From positions 1,858,281-1,922,280 of the forward strand of contig CANJKZ010001148.1 of the NCBI GenBank assembly GCA_947471745.1: a DNA stretch of 64,000 nt. Reading direction: 5' to 3'. The stretch comes from Closterium sp. Naga37s-1 (Eukaryota > Streptophyta > Zygnematophyceae > Desmidiales > Closteriaceae). The stretch's first letter is position 1; every line of letters begins with the position of its first letter. Shown here one piece after another: positions 51,701 to 64,000 of the stretch. The notes under the pieces were generated by a model, which saw nothing but the letters and a program-made list of their open reading frames with translations, was not told the DNA's origin and made no database searches. The position numbers and the translations under genes are program-made.

Positions 51701-54435
51701 GGTAAGTAACGCACTTACTCTTGGTACCAACCATACGTGTAAGTAACGCACTTACTCTTGGTACCAACCATACGGGTAAGTAACGCACTTACTCTTGGTA
51801 CCAACCATATGGGTAAGTAACGCACTTACTCTTGGTACCAACCATATGGGTAAGTAACGCACTTACTCTTGGTACCAACCATACGGTAAGTAACGCACTT
51901 ACTCTTGGTACCAACCATATGGGTAAGTAACGCACTTACTCTTGGTACCAACCATACGGGTAAGTAACGCACTTACTCTTGGTACCAACCATACGGGTAA
52001 GTAACGCACTTACTCTTGGTACCAACCATATCGGTAAGTAACGCACTTACTCTTGGTACCAACCATATGGGTAAGTAACGCACTTACTCTTGGTACCAAC
52101 CATACGGGTAAGTAACGCACTTACTCTTGGTACCAACCATACGGGTAAGTAACGCACTTACTCTTGGTACCAACCATACGGGTAAGTAACGCACTTACTC
52201 TTGGTACCAAACCATATGGGTAAGTAACGCACTTACTCTTGGTACCAACCATATGGGTAAGTAACGCACTTACTCTTGGTACCAACCATACGGGTAAGTA
52301 ACGCACTTACTCTTGGTACCAACCATATGGGTAAGTAACGCACTTACTCTTGGTACCAACCATACGGGTAAGTAACGCACTTACTCTTGGTACCAACCAT
52401 ACGGGTAAGTAACGCACTTACTCTTGGTACCAACCATACGGGTAAGTAACGCACTTACTCTTGGTACCAACCATATCGGGTAAGTAACGCACTTACTCTT
52501 GGTACCAACCATACGGGTAAGTAACGCACTTACTCTTGGTACCAACCATACGGGTAAGTAACGCACTTACTCTTGGTACCAACCATACGGGTAAGTAACG
52601 CACTTACTCTTGGTACCAACCATACGGGTAAGTAACGCACTTACTCTTGGTACCAACCATACGGGTAAGTAACGCACTTACTCTTGGTACCAACCATACG
52701 GGTAAGTAACGCACTTACTCTTGGTACCAACCATACGGGTAAGTAACGCACTTACTCTTGGTACCAACCATACGGGTAAGTAACGCACTTACTCTTGGTA
52801 CCAACCATACGGGTAAGTAACGCACTTACTCTTGGTACCAACCATACGGGTAAGTAACGCACTTACTCTTGGTACCAACCATACGGGTAAGTAACGCACT
52901 TACTCTTGGTACCAACCATACGGGTAAGTAACGCACTTACTCTTGGTACCAACCATACGGGTAAGTAACGCACTTACTCTTGGTACCAACCATACGGGTA
53001 AGTAACGCACTTACTCTTGGTACCAACCATACGGGTAAGTAACGCACTTACTCTTGGTACCAACCATACGGGTAAGTAACGCACTTACTCTTGGTACCAA
53101 CCATACGGGTAAGTAACGCACTTACTCTTGGTACCAACCATACGGAAGTAACGCACTTACTCTTGGTACCAACCATATGGGTAAGTAACGCACTTACTCT
53201 TGGTACCAACCATATGGGTAAGTAACGCACTTACTCTTGGTACCAACCATACGGGTAAGTAACGCACTTACTCTTGGTACCAACCATACGGGTAAGTAAC
53301 GCACTTACTCTTGGTACCAACCATACGGGTAAGTAACGCACTTACTCTTGGTACCAACCATACGGGTAAGTAACGCACTTACTCTTGGTACCAACCATAT
53401 GGGTAAGTAACGCACTTACTCTTGGTACCAACCATATGGGTAAGTAACGCACTTACTCTTGGTACCAACCATATCGGAAAGTAACGCACTTACCTTGGTA
53501 CCAACCATATGGGTAAGTAACGCACTTACTCTTGGTACCAACCATACGGGTAAGTAACGCACTTACTCTTGGTACCAACCATTCGTGTAAGTAACGCACT
53601 TACTCTTGGTACCAACCATACGGGTAAGTAACGCACTTACTCTTGGTACCAACCATACGGGTAAGTAACGCACTTACTCTTGGTACCAACCATACGGGTA
53701 AGTAACGCACTTACTCTTGGTACCAACCATACGGGTAAGTAACGCACTTACTCTTGGTACCAACCATATGGGTAAGTAACGCACTTACTCTTGGTACCAA
53801 CCATACGGGTAAGTAACGCACTTACTCTTGGTACCAACCATACGGGTAAGTAACGCACTTACTCTTGGTACCAACCATACGGGTAAGTAACGCACTTACT
53901 CTTGGTACCAACCATATGGGTAAGTAACGCACTTACTCTTGGTACCAACCATACGGGTAAGTAACGCACTTACTCTTGGTACCAACCATATCGGAAAGTA
54001 ACGCACTTACTCTTGGTACCAACCATATGGGTAAGTAACGCACTTACTCTTGGTACCAACCATACGGGTAAGTAACGCACTTACTCTTGGTACCAACCAT
54101 ACGGGTAAGTAACGCACTTACTCTTGGTACCAACCATACGGGTAAGTAACGCACTTACTCTTGGTACCAACCATACGGGTAAGTAACGCACTTACTCTTG
54201 GTACCAACCATATGGGTAAGTAACGCACTTTCTCTTGGTACCAACCATACGTGTAAGTAACGCACTTACTCTTGGTACCAACCATATCGGAAAGTAACGC
54301 ACTTACCCTTGGTACCAACCATATGGGTAAGTAACGCACCTACTCTTGGTACCAACCATACGGGTAAGTAACGCACTTACTCTTGGTACCAACCATACGG
54401 AAAGTAACGCACTTACTCTTGGTACCAACCATATG
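48731..54435 (+). repeat. Homogeneous satellite core
   Basis: About 154 monomers, most identical to the consensus. The main variation is CATACGGG versus CATATGGG, with occasional one-base changes (CATACGGTAAG, CATATCGGGTAAG, GGTACAACC). The 11-mer marks are nearly absent. The homogeneity contrasts sharply with 12-43 kb. Confidence 0.88.
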
Positions 54436-55262
54436 GGTAAGTAACGCACTTACTCTTGGTACCAACCATACGGGTAAGTAACGCACTTACTCTTGGTACC
54501 AACCATTCGTGTAAGTAACGCACTTACTCTTGGTACCAACCATACGGGTAAGTAACGCACTTACTCTTGGTACCAACCATATGGGTAAGTAACGCACTTA
54601 CTCTTGGTACCAACCATATGGGTAAGTAACGCACTTACTCTTGGTACCAACCATTCGTGTAAGTAACGCACTTACTCTTGGTACCAACCATATCGGAAAG
54701 TAACGCACTTACCCTTGGTACCAACCATATGGGTAAGTAACGCACCTACTCTTGGTACCAACCATATGGGTAAGTAACGCACTTACTCTTGGTACCAACC
54801 ATATCGGAAAGTAACGCATTTACTCTTGGTACCAACCATATGGGTAAATAACGCACTTACTCTTGGTACCAACCATACGGGTAAGTAACGCACTTACTCT
54901 TGGTACCAACCATTCGTGTAAGTAACGCACTTACTCTTGGTACCAACCATACGGGTAAGTAACGCACTTACTCTTGGTACAAACCATATGGGTAAGTAAC
55001 GCACTTACTCTTGGTACCAACCATATGGGTAAGTAACGCACTTTCTCCTGGTACCAACCATACGTGTAAGTAACGCACTTACTCTTGGTACCAACCATAC
55101 GGAAAGTAACGCACTTACCTTGGTACCAACCATATGGGTAAGTAACGCACTACTCTTGGTACCAACCATATGGGTAAGTAACGCACTTACTCTTGGTACC
55201 AACCATATCGGAAAGTAACGCATTACCCTTGGTACCAACCATATGGGTAAATAACGGACTAC
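54436..55262 (+). repeat. Two faint 11-mer units inside the homogeneous core
   Basis: Marks of the 407-bp unit appear in the right order twice: CATTCGTG, CATATCGGAAAG, CCCTTGG, GCACCTAC, CATTTAC, GGTAAATAAC (54.44-54.85 kb), then CATTCGTG, GGTACAAACC, CTTTCTCCTGG, CATACGTG, AAATAACGG (54.85-55.26 kb). Several marks are replaced by consensus (GGTACCAACC for GGAACCAACC; AAATAACGC for AAATAACGG in the first). Confidence 0.75.
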
Positions 55263-55815
55263 TCTTGGTACCAACCATACGGGTAAGTAATGCACTTACT
55301 CTTGGTACCAACCATACGGGTAAGGTAACGCACTTACTCTTGGTACCAACCATACGGGTAAGAGTAACGCACTTACTCTTGGTTACAATCCAATGGGTAT
55401 GTAATGCACTTACTCTTGGTACCAACCATTGGGTGAGTAATGCACTTTCTCCTGGTAACAACCATCGTGTAAGTACGCACTTTATCCCTTGTACCAACCT
55501 ATATCGGAAAGTAACGCACTTTACCTCTTGGTACCAACCATACTGGTAAGCTAAGCCCCCCTTAACTCTTGGTACCAACCTATACGGGTAAGTAACGACA
55601 CTTACCCTTCTTGGTACCAACCCATTACTGGGTAAGCTAACGCACCTTACTCTTGGTACCAACCATACTGCGTACGAGTAACGCAACTTTACTCCTTGGT
55701 ACCAACCATTACGTGATAAGTAACGCACTTACTTCTTTCGTACCCAACCATAAGGGTAAGTAACGCACTTACTCTTGGTTACCCAAACCATACTGGGCTA
55801 AGCTAACGCACTTAC
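55263..55815 (+). repeat. Indel-rich satellite patch
   Basis: Scrambled monomers such as CCAATGGGTATG, AAGCTAAGCCCCCC and TACTGCGTACGAG, between the faint 11-mer units and cleaner consensus. The 37-bp rhythm is retained. No gene. Confidence 0.8.
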
Positions 55816-57880
55816 TCTTGGTACCAACCATACGGTAAGTAACGCACTTACTCTTGGTACCAACCATACGGGTAAGTAACGCACTTACTCTTGGTACCAA
55901 CCATACGGGTAAGTAACGCACTTACTCTTGGTACCAACCATACGGGTAAGTAACGCACTTACTCTTGGTACAAACCATATGGGTAAGTAACGCACTTACT
56001 CTTGGTACCAACCATACGGGTAAGTAACGCACTTACTCTTGGTACCAACCATACGGGTAAGTAACGCACTTACTCTTGGTACCAACCATATCGGTAAGTA
56101 ACGCACTTACTCTTGGTACCAACCATATGGGTAAGTAACGCACTTACTCTTGGTACAACCATATGGGTAAGTAACGCACTTACTCTTGGTACCAACCATA
56201 TCGAAAGTAACGCACTTACTCTTGGTACCAACCATATGGGTAAGTAACGCACTTACTCTTGGTACCAACCATACGGGTAAGTAACGCACTTATCTTGGTA
56301 CCAACCATACGGGTAAGTAACGCACTTACTCTTGGTACCAACCATATGGGTAAGTAACGCACTTACTCTTGGTACCAACCATATGGGTAAGTAATGCACT
56401 TACTCTTGGTACCAACCATACGGTAAGTAACGCACTTACTCTTGGTACCAACCATATGGGTAAGTAACGCACTTACTCTTGGTACCAACCATATGGGTAA
56501 GTAACGCACTTACTCTTGGTACCAACCATACGGGTAAGTAACGCACTTACTCTTGGTACCAACCATACGGGTAAGTAACGCACTTACTCTTGGTACCAAC
56601 CATATGGGTAAGTAACGCACTTACTCTTGGTACCAACCATACGGGTAAGTAACGCACTTACTCTTGGTACCAACCATACGGGTAAGTAACGCACTTACTC
56701 TTGGTACCAACCATATGGGTAAGTAACGCACTTACTCTTGGTACCAACCATACGGGAAGTAACGCACTTACTTTGGTACCAACCATATGGGTAAGTAACG
56801 CACTTACTCTTGGTACCAACCATACGGGTAAGTAACGCCCCTTACTCTTGGTACCAACTATAGGGTAAGTAACGCACTTACTCTTGGTACCAACCATACG
56901 GGTAAGTAACGCACTTACTCTTGGTACCAACCATACGGGTAAGTAACGCACTTACTCTTGGTACCAACCATACGGGTAAGTAACGCACTTACTCTTGGTA
57001 CCAACCATATGGGTAAGTAACGCACTTACTCTTGGTACCAACCATACGGGTAAGTAACGCACTTACTCTTGGTACCAACCATACGGGTAAGTAACGCACT
57101 TACTCTTGGTACCAACCATACGGTAAGTAACGCACTTACTCTTGGTACCAACCATATGGGTAAGTAACGCACTTACTCTTGGTACCAACCATACGGGTAA
57201 GTAACGCACTTACTCTTGGTACCAACCATACGGGTAAGTAACGCACTTACTCTTGGTACAAACCATACGGGTAAGTAACGCACTTACTCTTGGTACCAAC
57301 CATACGGGTAAGTAACGCACTTACTCTTGGTACCAACCATACGGGTAAGTAACGCACTTACTCTTGGTACCAACCATACGGGAATGTAACGCACTTACTC
57401 TTGGTACCAACCATACGGGTAAGTAACGCACTTACTCTTGGTACCAACCATATCGGGTAAGTAACGCACTTACTCTTGGTACCAACCATACGGGTAAGTA
57501 ACGCACTTACTCTTGGTACCAACCATACGGGTAAGTAACGCACTTACTCTTGGTACCAACCATACGGATAAGTAACGCACTTACCTTGGTACCAACCATA
57601 TGGGTAAGTAACGCACTTACTCTTGGTACCAACCATATCGAAAGTAACGCACTTACTCTTGGTACCAACCATATGGGTAAGTAACGCACTTACTCTTGGT
57701 ACAAACCATATGGGTAAGTAACGCACTTACTCTTGGTACCAACCATTCGGGTAAGTAACGCACTTACTCTTGGTACCAACCATACGGGTAAGTAACGCAC
57801 TTACTCTTGGTACCAACCATACGGGTAAGTAATGCACTTACTCTTGGTACAACCATATGGGTAAGTAACGCACTTACTCT
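55816..57880 (+). repeat. Mostly consensus satellite with one-base deletions
   Basis: Consensus monomers with scattered single-base losses: CATACGGTAAG, CACTTATCTTGG, CATACGGGAAG, GGTACAACC. No higher-order marks beyond isolated CATATCG/AAAG monomers. No gene. Confidence 0.8.
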
Positions 57881-58340
57881 TGGTACCAACCATATCGGGT
57901 AAGTAACGCATTTACTCTTGGTACCAACCATATGGGTAAATAACGCACTTACTCTTGGTACCAACCATACGGGTAAGTAATGCACTTACTCTTGGTACCA
58001 ACCATTCGGTAAGTAACGTACTTACTCTTGGTACCAACCATATGGGTAAGTAACGCACTTACTCTTGGTACAAACCATATGGGTAAGTAACGCACTTACT
58101 CTTGGTACCAACCATATGGGTGAGTAATGCACTTACTCCTGGTACCAACCATTCGTGGTAAGTAAGGCACTTACTCTTGGTACCAACCATATCGGAAAGT
58201 AACGCACTTACCCTTGGTACCAACCATATGGGTAAGTAACGCACCTACTCTTGGTACCAACCATATGGGTAAGTAACGCACTTACTCTTGGTACCAACCA
58301 TATCGGAAAGTAACGCACTTACTCTTGGTACCAACCATAT
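57881..58340 (+). repeat. Faint 11-mer unit
   Basis: Order CATTTAC, AAATAACGC, TAATGC, CATTCGG, GGTACAAACC, TGAGTAATGC with CTCCTGG, CATTCGTGG, CATATCGGAAAG, CCCTTGG, GCACCTAC, CATATCGGAAAG matches the 407-bp unit of 33.4-35.0 kb, with several marks reverted to consensus. Confidence 0.75.
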
Positions 58341-61300
58341 GGGTAAGTAACGCACTTACTCTTGGTACCAACCATACGGGTAAGTAACGCACTTACTCTT
58401 GGTACCAACCATTCGGTAAGTAACGCACTTACTCTTGGTACCAACCATACGGGTAAGTAACGCACTTACTCTTGGTACCAACCATATGGGTAAGTAACGC
58501 ACTTACTCTTGGTACCAACCATACGGGTAAGTAACGCACTTACTCTTGGTACAAACCATACGGGTAAATAACGCACTTACTCTTGGTACAAACCATACGG
58601 GTAAGTAACGCACTTACTCTTGGTACAACCATACGGGTAAGTAACGCACTTACTCTTGGTACCAACCATACGGGTAAGTAACGCACTTACTCTTGGTACC
58701 AACCATACGGGTAAGTAACGCACTTACTCTTGGTACCAACCATACGGGGAAGTAACGCACTTACTCTTGGTACCAACCATACGGGTAAGTAACGCACTTA
58801 CTCTTGGTACCAACCATACGGGTAAGTAACGCACTTACTCTTGGTACCAACCATATCGGAAAGTAACGCACTTACCCTTGGTACCAACCATATGGGTAAG
58901 TAACGCACTTACTCTTGGTACAATCTATATGGGTATGTAACGCACTTACTCTTGGTACCAACCATATCGGAAAGTAACGCACTTACCCTTGGTACCAACC
59001 ATATGGGTAAGTAACACACTTACTCTTGGTACCAACCATACGGGTAAGTATCATACTTACTCTTGGTACCAACCATACGGGTAAGTAACGCACTTACTCT
59101 TGGTACAAACCATATGGGTAAGTAACGCACTTACTCTTGGTACCAACCATATGGGTAAGTAATGCACTTACTCTTGGTACCAACCATACGTGTAAGTAAC
59201 GCACTTACTCTTGGTACCAACCATATGGGTAAGTAACGCACTTACTCTTGGTACCAACCATATGGTAAGTAACGCACTTACTCTTGGTACCAACCATACG
59301 GAAAGTAACGCACTTACTCTTGGTACCAACCATACGGGTAAGTAACGCACTTACTCTTGGTACCAACCATATGGGTAAGTAACACACTTACTCTTGGTAC
59401 CAACCATACGGGTAAGTAACGCACTTACTCTTGGTACCAACCATACGGGTAAGTAACGCACTTACTCTTGGTACCAACCATATGGGTAAGTAACGCACTT
59501 ACTCTTGGTACCAACCATACAGGTAAGTAACGCATTTAATCTTGGTACCAACCATATGGGTAAGTAACGCACTTACTCTTGGTACCAACCATACGGGTAA
59601 GTAACGCACTACTCTTGGTACCAACCATACGGGTAAGTAACGCACTTACTCTTGGTACCAACCATACGGGTAAGTAACGCACTTACTCTTGGTACCAACC
59701 ATACGGGTAAGTAACGCACTTACTCTTGGTACCAACCATACGGGTAAGTAACGCACTTACACTTGGTACCAACCATATGGGTAAGTAACGCACTTACTCT
59801 TGGTACCAACCATACGGGTAAGTAACGCACTTACTCTTGGTACCAACCATACGGGTAAGTAACGCACTTACTCTTGGTACCAACCATACGGGTAAGTAAC
59901 GCACTTACTCTTGGTACAAACCATATGGGTAAGTAACGCACTTACTCTTGGTACCAACCATACGGGTAAGTAACGCACTTACTCTTGGTACCAACCATAC
60001 GGGTAAGTAACGCACTTACTCTTGGTACCAACCATACGGGTAAGTAACGCACTTACTCTTGGTACCAACCATACGGGTAAGTAACGCACTTACTCTTGGT
60101 ACCAACATACATACGGGTAAGTAACGCACTTACTCTTGGTACCAACCATAAACAAGTAACGCACCTACTCTTGGTACCAACCATACGGGTAAGTAACGCA
60201 CTTACTCTTGGTACCAACCATTCGGGTAAGTAACGCACTTACTCTTGGTACCAACCATACGGGTAAGTAACGCACTTACTCTTGGTACCAACCATACGGG
60301 TAAGTAACGCACTTACTCTTGGTACCAACCATACGGGTAAGTAACGCACTTACTCTTGGTACCAACCATACGGGTAAGTAACGCACTTACTCTTGGTACC
60401 AACCATATCGGTAAGTAACGCACTTACTCTTGGTACCAACCATATGGGTAAGTAACGCACTTACTCTTGGTACCAACCATATGGGTAAGTAACGCACTTA
60501 CTCTTGGTACCAACTATACGGGTAAGTAACGCACTTACTCTTGGTACCACCATACGGGTAAGTAACGCACTTACTCTTGGTACAAACCATACGGGTAAGT
60601 AATGCACTTACTCTTGGTACCAACCATATGGGTAAGTAACGCACTTACTCTTGGTACCAACCATACGGAAAGTAACGCACTTACCCTTGGTACCAACCAT
60701 ATGGTAAGTAACGCACTTACTCTTGGTACCAACCATACGGGTAAGTAACGCACTTACTCTTGGTACCAACCATACGGGTAAGTAACGCACTTACTCTTGG
60801 TACCAACCATATGGGTAAGTAACGCACTTACTCTTGGTACCAACCATATGGGTAAGTAACGCACTTACTCCTGGTACCAACCATTCGTGTAAGTAACGCA
60901 CTTACTCTTGGTACCAACCATATCGGAAAGTAACGCACTTACTCTTGGTACCAACCATATGGGTAAGTAACGCACTTACTCTTGGTACCAACCATACGGG
61001 TAAGTAACGCACTTACTCTTGGTACCAACCATACGGTAAGTAACGCACTTACTCTTGGTACCAACCATACGGGTAAGTAACGCACTTACTCTTGGTACCA
61101 ACCATATGGGTAAGTAACGCACTTACTCTTGGTACCAACCATATGGGTAAGTAACGCACTTACTCTTGGTACCAACCATTCGGTAAGTAACGCACTTACT
61201 CTTGGTACCAACCATATGGGTAAGTAACGCACTTACTCTTGGTACCAACCATACGGGTAAGTAACGCACTTACTCTTGGTACCAACCATACGGGTAAGTA

Positions 61301-64000
61301 ACGCACTTATCTTGGTACCAACCATATGGGTAAGTAACGCACTTACTCTTGGTACCAACCATATGGGTAAGTAACGCACTTACTCTTGGTACCAACCATT
61401 CGGGTAAGTAACGCACTTACTCTTGGTACCAACCATACGGGTAAGTAACGCACTTACTCTTGGTACAAACCATACGGGTAAGTAACGCACTTACTCTTGG
61501 TACCAACCATACGGGTAAGTAACGCACTTACTCTTGGTACCAACCATACGGGTAAGTAACGCACTTACTCTTGGTACAACCATATGGGTAAGTAACGCAC
61601 TTACTCTTGGTACCAACCATATCGGAAGTAACGCACTTACCTTGGTACCAACCATATCGGAAAGTAACGCATTTACTCTTGGTACCAACCATACGGGTAA
61701 GTAACGCACTTACTCTTGGTACCAACCATACGGGTAAGTAACGCACTTACTCTTGGTACCAACCATACGGGTAAGTAACGCACTTACTCTTGGTACCAAC
61801 CATACGGGTAAGTAACGCACTTACTCTTGGTACCAACCATACGGGTAAGTAACGCACTTACTCTTGGTACCAACCATATGGGTAAGTAACGCACTTACTC
61901 TTGGTACCAACCATATGGGTAAGTAACGCACTTACTCTTGGTACCAACCATACGGGTAAGTAACGCACTTACTCTTGGTACCAACCATATGGGTAAGTAA
62001 CGCACTTACTCTTGGTACCAACCATACGGGTAAGTAACGCACTTACTCTTGGTACCAACCATACGGGTAAGTAACGCACTTACTCTTGGTACCACCATAT
62101 GGGTAAGTAACGCACTTACTCTTGGTACCAACCATTCGGTAAGTAACGCACTTACTCTTGGTACAACCCATATGGGTAAGTAACGCACTACTCTTGGTAC
62201 CAACCATATGGGTAAGTAACGCACTTACTCTTGGTACCAACCATACGGGTAAGTAACGCACTTACTCTTGGTACCAACCATACGGGTAAGTAACGCACTT
62301 ACTCTTGGTACCAACCATACGGGTAAGTAACGCACTTACTCTTGGTACCAACCATACGGGTAAGTAACGCACTTACTCTTGGTACCAACCATACGGGTAA
62401 GTAACGCACTTACCTTGGTACCAACCATACGGGTAAGTAACGCACTTACTCTTGGTACCAACCATACGGGTAAGTAACGCACTTACTCTGGGTACCAACC
62501 ATAAGCGGGTAAGTAACGCACTTACTCTTGGTACCAACCATACGGGTAAGTAACGCACTTACTCTTGGTACCAACCATACGGGTAAGTAACGCACTTACT
62601 CTGGTACCAACCATACGGGTAAGTAACGCACTTACCCTTGGTACCAACCATATGGGTAAGTAACGCACCTACTCTTGGTACAACCATAGGGTAAGTAACG
62701 CACTTACTCTTGGTACCAACCATATCGGAAAGTAACGCATTACCCTTGTACCAACCATATGGGTAATCAACGCACTTACTCTTGGTACCAACCATACGGG
62801 TAAGTAATGCACTTACTCTTGGTACCAACCATACGGGTAAGTAACGCACTTACTCTTGGTACCAACCATACGGGTAAGTAACGCACTTACTCTTGGTACC
62901 AACCATATGGGTAAGTAACGCACTTACTCTTGGTACCAACCATATGGGTAAGTATGCACTTTCTTGGTACCAACCATTCGGTAAGTAACGCACTTACTCT
63001 TGGTACCAACCATATGGGTAAGTAACGCACTTACTCTTGGTACCAACCATATGGGTAAGTAACGCACTTACTCTTGGTACCAACCATACGGGTAAGTAAC
63101 GCACTTACTCTTGGTACCAACCATACGGGTAAGTAACGCACTTACTCCTTGGTACCAACCATATGGGTAAGTAACGCACTTACTCTTGGTACCAACCATA
63201 GTAAGTAACGCACTTACTCTTGGTACCAACCATACGGGTAAGTAACGCACTTACTCTTGGTACCAACCATACGGGTAAGTAACGCACTTACTCTTGGTAC
63301 CAACCATACGGTAAGTAACGCACTTACTCTTGGTACCAACCATATGGGTAAGTAACGCACTTACTCTTGGTACCAACCATACGGGTAAGTAACGCACTTA
63401 CTCTGGTACCAACCATACGGGTAAGTAACGCACTTACTCTTGGTACCAACCATACGGGTAAGTAACGCACTTACTCTTGGTACCAACCATACGGGTAAGT
63501 AACGCACTTACTCTTGGTACCAACCAACCATACGGGTAAGTAACGCACTTACTCTTGGTACCAACCATACGGGTAAGTATGCACTTACTCTTGGTACCAA
63601 CCATACGGTAAGTAACGCACTTACTCTTGGTACCAACCATACGGGTAAGTAACGCACTTACTCTTGGTACCAACCATATGGGTAAGTAACGCACTTACTC
63701 TTGGTACCAACCATATGGGTAAGTAACGCACTTACTCTTGGTACCAACCATACGGGTAAGTAACGCACTTACTCTTGGTACCAACCATACGGGTAAGTAA
63801 CGCACTTACCTCTTGGTACCAACCATACGGGTAAGTAACGCACTTACTCTTGGTACCAACCATACGGGTAAGTAACGCACTTACTCTTGGTACCAACCAT
63901 ACGGTAAGTAACGCACTTACTCTTGGTACCAACCATACGGGTTAAGTAACGCACTTACTCTTGGTACCAACCATACGGGTAAGTAACGCACTTACTCTTG
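58341..64000 (+). repeat. Distal satellite with sparse older markers
   Basis: Mostly consensus monomers to the window edge. Rare markers recur: TACAATCTATATGG (58922), TAACACACTT (59005) and GTATCATACTTAC (59048), as in 35.5-35.63 kb; CATAAACAAGTAACGCACC (60148), like CATAAGACAAGCAACG at 30.2 and 42.4 kb; and GCACCTAC with CATATCGGAAAG near 62.66-62.73 kb. No gene. Confidence 0.85.

Larger units (their letters stand above)
6606..64000 (+). repeat. 37-bp satellite megarray, right arm
   Basis: About 1,550 head-to-tail monomers, running off the window edge. Monomer in order: GTAAGTAACGCACTTAC (positions 1-17), then TCTTGGTACCAA (18-29), then CCATACGG (30-37). It holds two dyads: GTAAGT-N5-ACTTAC, and the 10-bp palindrome TTGGTACCAA with a KpnI site. 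The commonest variants are CATATGGG, CATATCGG followed by AAAG, CATTCGTG, TAATGCAC, and CCCTTGG for CTCTTGG. Antisense reading gives one 37-codon peptide cycle in every frame with a single stop, so open frames arise whenever a variant removes that stop; they are not genes. Nothing else is found between 6606 and 64000. Location on the chromosome (centromeric, subtelomeric or interstitial) is not shown. Confidence 0.98.

Noticed and set aside
6606-64000. CRISPR-like array (short dyad repeat at constant spacing)
   Set aside because: There are no unique spacers; the whole 37-bp unit repeats head to tail, and the context is a eukaryotic satellite with a Copia element.
1-64000. Calling the array a centromere
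   Set aside because: A Copia element in a satellite and a 148-bp four-monomer period are suggestive only; no centromeric protein or cytological evidence can be read from the sequence.

Overview
The window is almost entirely one tandem satellite DNA with a 37-bp unit, interrupted near its left end by a single Ty1/Copia-type LTR retrotransposon. I see no host protein gene, tRNA, rRNA or CRISPR array. The Copia polyprotein (gag with zinc knuckle, protease, integrase, reverse transcriptase, RNase H), the LTR layout and the long satellite point to a eukaryotic nuclear genome, most likely a streptophyte plant or relative. Lineage and species cannot be fixed from the sequence alone.

Layout: 1-1287 is about 35 satellite monomers in minus orientation. 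1288-6605 is the Copia element in plus orientation, with one recognisable LTR (5834-6605). 6606-64000 is about 1,550 monomers in plus orientation. The satellite therefore changes orientation across the element, and the left arm is a near-identical inverted copy of the array near 10.9-11.2 kb.

The right array has three textures. 6.6-13.3 kb is diverged, with small local duplications (517 and 222 bp). 13.3-43.8 kb has clear higher-order structure: a 442-bp 12-mer doublet, a 1.25-kb doublet, a 407-bp 11-mer in four exact tandem copies, a 1,332-bp 36-mer doublet, and two multi-kb segmental duplications with offsets near 5.7-7.3 kb and 12.2 kb. From about 43.8 kb onward single-base indels suddenly become common; noisy patches (43.8-47.0, 48.0-48.7, 55.3-55.8 kb) alternate with near-perfect consensus in which faint traces of the same higher-order units survive. 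That change looks at least partly technical (polishing or consensus attraction), although gene conversion is an alternative.

Each monomer carries two dyads, GTAAGT-N5-ACTTAC and TTGGTACCAA (with a KpnI site). Because 37 is not a multiple of 3, all three frames of one strand read the same 37-codon cycle with one stop, so the many 60-140 codon open frames across the array are by-products of variant monomers, not genes. No new gene system is evident; the most interesting content is the architecture of the satellite, its inversion at the Copia element and the quality or homogenisation boundary.
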